Source of the DNA: Ceriagrion tenellum
Lineage: Eukaryota; Arthropoda; Insecta; Odonata; Coenagrionidae
DNA: 64,000 bases
Direction of reading: 5' to 3'
Assembly: GCA_963169105.1 (NCBI GenBank)
Contig: OY720642.1
Span: 81,074,716-81,138,715 of the forward strand
Below, piece by piece: positions 15,201 to 27,200 of the stretch (within the stretch, counting starts at the first letter, position 1; each line of letters starts with the position of its first letter). The notes beneath the pieces are model-generated. The model ran no database searches. It saw nothing but the letters and a program-made list of their open reading frames with translations, and was not told the origin of the DNA. The translations under genes were made by a program, and so were the position numbers.

Positions 15201-18200
15201 CAATGCAGATGGCAGAGAGAAACAGAAGCAGCTTTTTTTATGGAAATCTAGAAAACCACTTGCTCTTAAAAAACATTAGGAACTTATTGCCTACAACCTA
15301 TGCAGCCAACTCTTTAATCAAGCCCTGCACACCCTCTTCACTTTAAATCATGAAAAAAATAAATTATTTTTTCCCAGCCACTTGTACCAGCTAAGAGCAG
15401 CCAATACATTTTAGTATAATCCAATTAAAATTAAATAAAATCCGTTTACCATCGAGTCTGGGTGCATTTGAAGACTAAGAGCTACAGGACGCACAGGTGC
15501 ACCCTCTTCAGTGAAGGTGTTAATCATCAAACAAAATATTACACAGTTGAATTGTTATGAAGGCTTCTGTGGTATTGATTTAAATCAGAATTGTTTGGGT
15601 TCTGCCCACATTTCTACATAGTAGTGGAAAACCATTTAGCTGGCATTCCAGTAGTCATCAAGGTCCTGAACAGTCTGCATCATCAGCTCAGGACCTGATG
15701 GGGCCTACTGGTCGACTGGAATGTCGGCAAAACAGTTGCCCACCAATATGGTAAAATGTGGATAGAACCAGAATTAATTCTGAATTATTACAGTTGACCC
15801 AGAAAAAAATTAACTGTACAACATATAGCATCCAAACAGGGCCTAAGAAATATTTGCACGTGTTCTGCTGAAACCTATGCATTTAGTTTAGTATTTTACA
15901 CACTCCATAAAGTATTCTCGATGTATCATGCACACCTTTTAACTAAATATTTCATAAAATTATTATCCTACCAAGAACATGCATTGAAACACCAATCCTC
16001 TTTACAGAATTTCTCCATTAAGTAGTCTTAAGCCTGAATCACACGATCATTTTTTCCGTCCCTTCTAAGGGATAGCTCCAATGATAGCTTTTCAGGGCCC
16101 GTGAAAATGATGCTCGAGCTATCATTTTCTGAATATCACGGTCATTTTGGCCGTCCCTTTTTCCATCATTTTTTCCGTCCCTTTTCGCATCATTTCTATG
16201 TTAACTACTCTCATTCCATTGAAAGCCGAACGTGGTGTTAGAGTCGCTCTTTGCGGCCGAGCACTGATTGGCTAAATGGTGGAGTCAGCGATGCCTCCAG
16301 GGACGGAAAAAAGGACGTGCCCAGGGATGGAAAAAGCTATAGGGATCCCTATCGCTGGAGCCATCCCTGACTTTGTTCGAGTCACACGATCATTTTCGAG
16401 CGATCATTTGAGCTATCATTGAAGTTATCCCTTAAAAGGGACGGAAAAAATGATCGTGTGATTCAGGCATTACCATGCTAACTAAATGCTTTCAACCAAA
16501 ATAATTAATTAAATCAATTAAATGTTTATATTATTACCTTTGGGTAGCTTTCCTCCTAAAATGGAAAACTTGTCTGGATTTTTCAGAAATTCAACTACAT
16601 CCTTAAGCTCTTGCTTTGCTTCATCTACCTGGATTTTAATGAAAAATAAGTTATGTATTAATTTTTAAGTTAATTATTAAGTAATTGTAGGAATGAGACA
16701 TGCTAGATAAATGTAATAAAAACAAAAAATGAATTTCAATTACCAGTATTTTTCAAAAATTATAATTTCAAATGACCCTATTTTAATTGCAACAGATTCA
16801 GGCGAGATATCGTGGAAGTTCGCCATATTAAAACAGAAACAACAGCTGCACTATATCACAGGGTATTTACTACGTACGACGCGTTTCAACTCACAGAGCC
16901 ATCATCAGGTACAAGAGAAGGTGGGATAGCACAATTGTTGTTTCTGTTTTAATATGACCCTATTTTAGCCATAAAAATCAACCTGATTCATCCAAATATC
17001 CAAATATATCCAAAGACTAACTTATTCTACCATCAAATACATAATTCAAAGAATGTATTTTAAGTTACATGCTTCAGTCACTACAGCTTAAAATTTAGCA
17101 CACATTTAAATGTGAACGATTTTAAAATTTGAAATATATTAGCGAGCATTTTGAATAGGTATGTCAAATTTCATCTCCATGTATTGAAGCCAACTGAGTA
17201 CAGAGGAAACCTAAGTTTGGGCCACAGTAGCAGTTACTTGATTTGGAAGAAAAATCACTTGCCCCTAAAATAGGTAAAAGGGTAGCTGTGTCTTTCCCAG
17301 CAAAAAGGTGCTTCTGTTTCCAACATAATGGTGTTTTTTCATTCAAGGTTTTGGTTTTACCCACTACGACATAAGCACAATACTGTGAAGCCAGAATATT
17401 AACCAGTCACTTTAATACTTCTGCCTACTGCTTGTCCTTTCTTCAAGACCTTTTGGCAGCCCCTTTCTCCCCCAACTTTCCCTTCATTTGCTATTTCCTA
17501 GTATTTCATAACAGCCAAGAGCTTTTAGTTCCCCTTAATCAATTACTCTCTTCCAAGGACCACAACACTGTCATGCTGGAAGGGCTTGTAAGCTATGATA
17601 ACCCCTAAAGCTGAACTGGTGGGAGCAGTGCTCCTCATAAGGCCACCCATACCAGATATGCTGAAGGTTAGGAGATAAATGAAAGTTAGCCCATGCAGCA
17701 TCTGTTCCTCAGTATGGTGGCTTCAAAAGGCATCTGACCACAGTGGGATGGCCTCTCATTTGGTGGTGTCGCAAAAAAAACATGTTGAGAGGGCCACTGA
17801 ACACCATCTCAAAAGCATTGAAATTAGGGACAGTACTTGTGAGGAAATGAATCCTAGCAACAATGGGAATAGACCCAGGGATGTTTTTGCTTGCTTTGTA
17901 CATTTTGAGAAGGCATTCAACAGGGCTGACTGGGAAAAATTAATGGACAAGCTGAAGAAATTACAGGTCGATTGGGGAGAGAGGCGCCTCATCCTGAATC
18001 CTCTTACGACCCAGAGAGTGTAGGTTAGGGTAGCCAATGGAGAATCAGAAATGGCCGTGACAGGATGGGAAGTCCAGCAGGAGTGCCCACTATTGCCATT
18101 GCTTTTTCATGTGCATTCATAAGAAATGGCAAGGGAGGCATGAGGAGAGATGGATTAAGGAATAAATGTTAGAGGGGATCTGATCAAGTCAGAGAGATTT

Positions 18201-21200
18201 GCAGATGATCAAGATTTGGTTTGTCAGTCAGCAAAGGGATTGCTGTCAATGATGGACACGTTGGTGGAGCAGTGCAAGATGTATGGAATGAACATAAACC
18301 ATAAGAAGACTAAAGTGATGAGATTCTCTAGAAGGAAGAAGTTGGGTCTGAATTCAATGGTGGGAGGGTACAAAATGAAGTAATGAAGTTAACGTATCTG
18401 GGCAGTGTTTTCAAGAAGAATGGGTTTAGAAGTAGGGACATAAGATGTATAATTGCCAAGGCTAAAGAAGCATTTTTCAAAGAGGAGGGAATTGATGAGG
18501 GGGGAGCCTGAGTAGAGACGTTAAGAAAAGGCTGGTGAAAACTCTGACATGGAGCGTGGCACTGCATGGGGCGAAGACTTAGCCATTGCAAAGGGAGGCT
18601 ATACGTAGAATCAAGCTGTTTGAGATATCTGATTGGAGAAGGTGAGATGAGTAGCGAGAAAGATGAATGAGGCGGCTTTGGATATAGTAGGAGAGGAAAC
18701 TAATGGTGGAGGTTTAGAAGAGGCAGCAGAGATGGATGGAAGATGTTTTGAAAGGAGAGGGAACGTTGAAGAGAATAATAGAGGGGAGAACAATTGGGAA
18801 GATGTGAAGAGAAAACAAAAGGATCAGAATTCTGGACAAAACATAGAGGAAGACAACATGATGAATTTAAGATGGATCTAATGGCATATCACCTATGGGG
18901 AGAACACGGTAGGATATCCCAGAAATTAGGATGTAGGGTAAGTACTGTCCAAAAACCTACCAATGAGCTGGTAAAATGGTCAAATGAAATCGGTAACATA
19001 CTATGATAAAAAGTTTTCAAGGCATCAATCAACCCTTAATATGCATATGCATTTGGGTAGGAATAGCTGTGGGGGTGTACTAAGAGGGAGTCTTTCAGGA
19101 GAAAAGAAAACATCATGGAAAAAAGAAAAAATCTCAATCATTCTGACAGAAAAATATAATATGTTCCACTTTTTTTTAAAAAGCTTTATAGAATAACACT
19201 GATATAACGAAATACTGAAAGCAGAATTTTTCAGCTGGACCAATTATATTTACTAAAGGACATGCATTGAGAAAATGAAAATTTCCTTACCCCTTTAACA
19301 TCATCAAAGGTAACATGTATTTCTTCAGGATCTACTTCAACTTGGTTGCCTAACTGAATTCGAAAAACGGATCCACTAGCACTAGCTGAAAATATAATCA
19401 TAAATGTATATAAATATATGATTAATAAACTCTAACAAAATATAGGAAAAGTTAGAAAAAAATAATTATTTAGATAATATCATCAGGATTGAGTCTTACC
19501 CATGAAAGATATGAAAATGGCCAAAAATATGACAATGGTTAAAAGCTGCTGAATCACTTTCAGCCATTTCATGGTTCTTCCTGGGACCCGCTGAACATCA
19601 GCAGCTAGATATCCTTCAGCAAATGCTATTTTAAGTTTTTGCTGCTCTTCTGGACTTAAGGTTGGATCAAGCATTAGTGCTGAAACACAGAATATTTTCA
19701 ATTTAGTCATTAAGAAATCAAATATTAATTCTTTTTTCAAACTATCACTATATTTATCCAAAATACAAACTGCTATCGACGGAAAATTCTCACTGCTACT
19801 GTCCTAATAAGGCAATCTATAAATTACAACTAGAAGATCAAAGTACTACAAAAAAGATGAAGAGTGATGATAGTATTTTAGGTTTCATTTGAGCATAATG
19901 AAATTAAGAATTGCTTAGTTTTCCACAAAAGATTTATTACATTCTTACGACCTGGGCTTCATTGCAGTGCAACATCATCAGATACAGACATAGAAAACTA
20001 AATAACTCTTTTGTGAAAAACTAAGTAATTCATTATTTGATTATGAAGGAATTCCACCAACTTACTGCCAATACAATTAATTCATTTTACCAATTGAAAA
20101 ATAGCAATTTCAGAAGTACAATCATCAAGAACCATGACTGCACCCCAGGTTTGCTTCTATCTCCACATGTATCATTACATTACATAGTGCTGGACACCAA
20201 TTCGAGAGCCAAGAGACTTACATGGATATAGATAAGAAGTCCCTAACTTTAGAAACATCTATGCTTCATTCACATTTAGCTGTTTTGTTGTAGTTCTGAA
20301 TATTGCCATTTTCAATTCATGTTCACATTTTCATTTAAGAAAAAATAATTTCCAAACAATGATACATAGAAAAACGTTATCAAACTATTTTTGGAGGCAA
20401 AAAAGGTAAGTGGGATTACGTGGAACTTAGTTTTATTGATTTTTTCGATACTAAAGAAAACAAATCTACATGGATTTTTCAAAGGGATGTACACAACTGC
20501 AATTCAAAATGTATCTGTGGTAAATAAATAGAGACAATACCTTTGATCTTCTCTGTCTGTTCTGGAATGATTTCTTGCCGGCTGGTGGTGCTTGGAGAAA
20601 GTCGATGATCTTTCACAACTGGTTGCTGAATATGAAAGAGGTCCCGAAGACGTGTTAGAAGAGATGGATTTCTGAGTAGTTCTGCTTGTGTGCTCCTTAG
20701 AGTCTTGAAGCCTCTGACAGATGGTAACTCTAAATAAATAGAAGGTGAACTTAATAATTTATTCTCAACAATGAAGAGAATTATCTAATTGTAAGATATT
20801 TACACGCTTCAAATTTTCACAGTAAAAACAAAAGGTTTTCCGAGCAAAATTGAGATTGAAATGACCAATTACCACAAATTTAAACTTGAAAATATAGACG
20901 TAAAAGAAAAATCAAAGGTACACCAGTAGAAAGGAATTGTATTAGAAGATATAAGTCTTTTTTCAGCTCTTGCAATGTTGATACGGCATGTGAAAAAGAA
21001 CATACTGAAGGACTACAGGTCAAGGAATTCGTTGGAAAATTTGGGTTGGATAATTTTAAGCTAATGCTATCACTGCTACACTTTTCTAATATATAATAAT
21101 GATCAACCCCAATGTGACCAACTGTATGAAATTAGGGCAGCTGTAACCACTTCAGAAGGAAATATCAGTCCATTCTTCAACTATTTAGATATTCGTGCAT

Positions 21201-24200
21201 CAATGAAAGTATAGTAATTTGGAAAGGATGGCTTCAATGGAAAGCTTATTCCATCTAAACGGCATAGATTTGATATTAAGGTTCTTCTTTTTGACAGTGA
21301 AACAGGATTTGTCCTTGATCAAGTACCTTATGCAGGGATGATGATCGAATAATGATTGTGGTTGTAGTTTAGTGATCCCTAGTGTATATATATCTATTAG
21401 TGTTTTTAGCATTATCATTGTGTGTGTTTGAATCCGGAGAACCGGCAACTCAATCTGTCCTCCTATCTTCTGATGCATCATCAAGGAGAAGTGAAGCGGA
21501 TAAGTATACGCTCCCAGCATTTTCCTTCCCTTTATTCTCAAATTATTCCATTGCATTTATCTGTCTACCATCTGCTGTTTTTGCCTTTTTTTGGAGGTGC
21601 TTATTTTATTTCACTACATTATTCATTTGATCATCTATTACTTGATTTAACTTGTGTATTACTGAGAATTCCTAACCTCTCATCACTAATATTAATATTC
21701 CAACTCTTCTTACACTTTACATTCACTTTTCCTCCACTCCATACTGCGAGGGTTCACCTGTTCACTCAACCGTTTCCATTGACGTCACAACCATAGCATG
21801 CAACTTCTTTCAGATTTCCGTAAGGGATCCTTTGCCACTTGACTACTTTAAGAAACTCATCCGAACAAAAAATATATCGTAGTTTCTCATCCAGACTAAA
21901 AACTCATCCGGACAAAAAATATCGTAAAAAGTATTGTATCGTAGTATCGTTTTTGTGAAGCCAGGAGCATAGTTTGGCTTACCATGAGTCTATGGTTAGC
22001 CTCAACAGCAGGGCAAAGAGCGACGACCTGGAGGCACACGTCACCGAGCTGGAGAGGATGGTTGCAGAGATTCACTCTCATATGACAGATTGTGCCACAT
22101 GTCTCGGGCATCGGGGGCCGTAGTGCTTCCTCCAGGAACCTTCACAGCACCTAGGTGGTGCCCTAGGTGTGCTCGGGTGTGAATGCAGGTGGGGCAGTCG
22201 GGAATGGGGGGGCTGTTTCAACCCCTGAGCCTGGGGACGAAGCCCATCTCAAAGACAGAGTGGATAATGGTGGGCAGCAACGCAGCCGAAGCAGGGAGAG
22301 GCGGGAGCGGGGGCTTCCCTCTTCCCTGCGTGCAACAGCTTTGTGGTGCTGTTGCGCACAGGGAAGGGAGGATGGCCCTGCAAGGCCTGCTGGCGAGGAT
22401 GTGAGAGCACCTCCTGACTTGAGGGACACTGTTCCCAAGATTAGCCGGGCAGGGAGGGCAGGAATTTTATTGATAGGGAGTTCGAACGTTCGGCAGATTG
22501 TGCCCTCATTGCAGAAGAGGGCAAGGAGAGACGGAGCAGACCAAATGGTCAAAAATTTGGGATTCTTACTTTTTCACCTCAGTTTCTATCTTCATCTACA
22601 TAACACCCTGTGAGCCGCCATGTGGGCGTGTGGCAGGGGGTTTTAGGTTAACAGCCGTGTAATTGTATAGGACAGCAACAGTAAAGGAATGGCATTTGTG
22701 TGATGACTTACGAAGGAAGTTAACTATGGTACATTTGCTGATATTCAATTCTAACCCCCACTCCTGGCACCATGAATGAACGTTGTTAAGGTCAGATGAC
22801 AGAACATCAATGTCCGCATTTGGCTTATTTCATGGGAGGTAACTGTATTGTCTGCAAATAATTTTAATTTACTGTTCACTCGAGAACTTACGCTATTTAT
22901 ATCAATTATGAATGAAAGAGGGCCGATCACGCTCCCGTGAGAAACACCGGATGTGACTTCAACCATATCAAGGCTAAAACCATCAATAACTACTTTTTGT
23001 TTTCAATCACTGAGAAAGTCCCTGATCCAATTCACTATTTTTTTATTAACTCTGCATGAATGCAATTTATAAGTGAGCTTTTTGCGAGGAACCTTGTTGA
23101 ATGCCTCCTTGAAATCAAGGAATCTTGCGTTGATTTGCTATTTTGATTCCTCTGATTTAAGATATCATAATGGAAGAGCACAAGCTGTGTTTTGCAGGAC
23201 CTGCCCTTATGGAAGCCATGCTGACTGCTATGTAGAATTTACGATTTTCTAGGAATGTCATAATATTGCTAACGACAATGTGATAGAGGATCTTGCATAA
23301 AAGTGATGTTAAGGATATAAGTCAGTAATTTCCTGGGTTACTTCTATTTCCTTTTTTAAGTATTGGAGTGACGTTGGCTATTTTCCAGTCTTGGGTCCCC
23401 TTACATAGAACCATTATGTCTACCTCGACAAAAAATATTCAAGTCCTAATTTGTACGAATATTTACATGAAAATGGAACTGGTACTTGCAGTGCCAAGAC
23501 AAAAAAAGGAATGCCTGAGTTTTCTACATTTATAAATACCAGTGAATTGGTCAGCATACACACTGGAATCATGTTAGTATAGAGATAGGATGACAAAAGA
23601 GATGTAAACATGTTAACTACAACTCATGGGGACTTGATGATTGGAAATGTCAAAAGTGATAATGCTACTCAGCAAACAATTACCAAGCCACTAGGTGTAG
23701 TTAGGAATAATGAGAATATGAGTTTGATTTACACGGCTGATATGCAAATTAGTTAACCAGGAAATGTCAGCAAAAACATGAAATTATTCATAAAACTTTT
23801 TTCATGACATTGACATTCCAATTTGAACTCTGACATTTTGAATCCGATGAAGACTGAAACAAGACCACAGCTTTTGGACTTTAGACTGAAGCTTTTAGAG
23901 AAGTTTGTAAAAGATAGGAAATTACCCAGAGAAAGCCAACCATAATCAGTAGGAGATACTAACTTTAACACATTGCTATTCAGCATTTTAAAAATTTATT
24001 TCACTAATGTCATTTTGATTAAGATTATAGATGCCAATGTAGCAATTCAGGTTGTAACTGTAGTGCATTAGGTGAAAACCACCTTACCATGAAATGAAAG
24101 CATTGGATGATTCCATGGGCGTAGCCAGGATTTATGCCAGGGTGGTGGGAGGAGGACACCCATCCATATCTGTAGATATACGCCAGGGGGGTCAGGACAT

Positions 24201-27200
24201 CATCCTGTCCGGCTCCATATAACAGATTTGGTATGAAATGTCTTGTCAAGGTGGGGCAGCTGCCCCCCTGCCTCCCCTTGGCTACGCCCATGGATAATTC
24301 TATGATCCAGATGAGTGAGCTTTATGTCTTCTGTGGCTAGTTGTTGCATTTATGTTTCCTTCAGCAATACAATTGATATACAATGTCAGTCTTCAGAAAA
24401 GAGGAAGCGATTTGTGTGTGACATTTGATGTGAGAATCGGAAGTTAAAAAAAAAGTGAAGAAAATGTGACAATCTGCATAGTCATATTCCTCACAATTAG
24501 GGTGATTGTTCCTCACAATTGTTACACAATGTATGAACCCACACAATAACATGGCTGGATAAACGCAGGAACAAATGCTCAAAATTAGAGCATGAGCTAT
24601 TTTATCGCTACTATTTCATGCTTTTGCTCAATTTTGAGTGTTTATGTGATGCAGTTTTAAGGGTAAAAGCATAGACGCGTCTACTCAAACGCATACATAC
24701 CTAGTGTAAACACCACTCAATATGTTGCGATTGTGAGTTTAAATGCTAAATTAAGGGCAAATATCACACGCAGGTATGATAATAATGATAACCAAAATGA
24801 ATAAAAACTGAATGCATCTCCCATCTGAAAATAAGTTTCACCTCCAAATATTCCACTATTGCACGTAAGCAACAGACATCAATTTTAGACAGAGAAATAT
24901 CAGAGAAATACATGGAACGTAAACTGCATTATAAGTAAAAATTTATTAAAGCAATACGAGCAAATGGTCGGCCCCAGTGGCAGCTGGGTAAAGTCCTCGC
25001 CTGCTAAACCGAGGGTCGCCGGTTCGAGTCCCGCCTGGGTAGAATATAATCTGCCCAGGACATGGGTGTCTGTGTATGTAGACTGGGTAGGGTGAAGACG
25101 GGACAGTTCTGTCCCATCCAACACAGGATAAATAAAATACAAGTTTTGCACAGTTTAGATATATGTGAAAGAAAACCTTGATCTCTTCTCTACAAGACCT
25201 GCAGCTCACAACTACAGCACACAAAATAATAATAATAATATTTTGTCTCAATATGCGCGAAAGCCTTAGAGAAAGCATGGCACTGAAACCAAAGCCACAA
25301 CCATCACACAATTGAACATGATCAGATTATCCATCAGTTTTGATTGTCTGATTGGGCTTCCCTCTCCATTTGCATGGATAATCTACTGTACTCACAAGCA
25401 TAAAATAGACAAGTATGATTATAATTAAAGAAGGAACCCTACCATTAGTTAAAATCAATGTATCAGAAAAATGTTAAGTACTTTTAAACGTAATATACAA
25501 TGTGATGAAATAGTAAGTGGAAGTACTGCCTTACCATAAATTATTGCTCTTGAAGAAAGGAGGTGATTAAAGTAATTGTGCAGTCTAGGAGGAGGTGATG
25601 CACTAAGATTTCTGTACATCCCTAGGATACCCTCTCTTTTATCTTCCTCGAAGGACCCATATGATGTATAGGAAATGGGCCACGAGTTTCTAACAGGCAT
25701 GCCATCTTTAAGTACACCATGCTTCTTACTATATGGCAAAGGTATCTTCTGATTTAAGCAACGAAATAACTCCTGAAGAGGTGACTCAGAAAAGTTCTTG
25801 AGGGCCTGTTACAAAGAAAAAGTTATATAGATGAGTACTCTGATCACTGACTGGGGCAAAAGATTCTTAAGAACAAAATTATCATACAACATACAAGCCA
25901 TAATTATCCATGATGCAAACAGATACTTAAACCTAAATAAAACTAGAAACTCTCTCATCTTGCTGCCGAGAAAACAATGCAAGTTTTGAAATGGTCAGAA
26001 AAAATTACCCCATAACTTTCTCCAGATATGTAAGATATTAGATCACACACTTTTGAGTTCCTTAAGGCAAAGGAGTGACGCAGATTCCCAGAGAAAAACC
26101 ATGATTCAAGATCACCTATCAACAGCTAACTATGAAAGTAATTTCACAAAGTATTTCAAGCAATTGTGATAGAATAGGCAACTTTAGTGAAACAGCATAC
26201 AAATTAGCTTATCAATGGTCTTAGAACATCGTATAACAGCAAAGTTGAAAAGTCTACATCTACTTTGCTAATGAACAGTAACTTCCATGACAAATAACAT
26301 ACTCTCAGGACCCTTTACTGAGAACTGCTCTTCTAAAAATTTTTTTTCAGTAGCCATGAATTTTGTATTCTAACAATAACATTCAAAACAATAACAGCTG
26401 ATACCTACGTCCACTGCCACCATCGTATTGAGGACAAATTTCATACACACAAACTACATAACTAGAGCTGATGCAACATTTTCCCATTCCAAGATGGAGA
26501 AAAGTCATTCGCCTCTAATGCCAATAAAATGGAATCTTAGAAGTATTGGCAGGCTTATATAGTAACAAGTGACAGTTATGACGATCCATCACTTCTATGA
26601 ACATAAAGACACACTTGCAGCCCCATATCCCCGGGGGTCCAAAGTTTTGACGCCAGTTAGGTAACAAGCTCACTAGACAACACTAGATAACCACTAATTG
26701 GGTCGATATAATCACCTCGTCAAAACTCTCAGAACACAATATTTTCACGACACCATTGTTAACTTCCTGACGGCTATTCTGCAGACGATTCTGTTTTCTG
26801 CTTACAGCTATTGGTGCGGTTCTTCTAGGACTAGCGATTGAAGTAAATTGCGAAAGGTGAAACAGCACCTGAGGAAGAATAAGTTCTCGTTATGACATAA
26901 CTACATTTTCAAGGGTAACAGAACACAATAGCTCATTCTTTGGTAGCTTAAGAACACGAACTTCTATTCAGTAATGTCAGAGTAAATAAGTCCTTGTAAG
27001 AGTATATGGATGACCTTATTGGCAACTTAACAAAAATAGCCACAGATTATCACAATGGCCACAAAGTTTGACATAAAATTCGATATAAATTGAGAAACAT
27101 GATGACTGATAGGACTAGTATAGAATAAATAACCAAAATCGACACATGCACACAGATTCAGTAAAAAGACGCAAATTCATTGATTACGTGACTTACCTGG

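Noticed and set aside
15600..15740. Possible fifth ribozyme-like foldback
   Set aside because: The foldback is real, but the core is not clean: no CUGANGA plus hairpin plus GAA arrangement with a GUC.
22167..22613. 148-codon plus-strand frame as an independent gene
   Set aside because: It is continuous with a frame-shifted ORF1-like fragment and runs into a LINE 3' end.
24966..25045. Possible genuine tRNA gene
   Set aside because: The B box is perfect, but the acceptor stem does not pair and a non-tRNA body follows, so it is a SINE.
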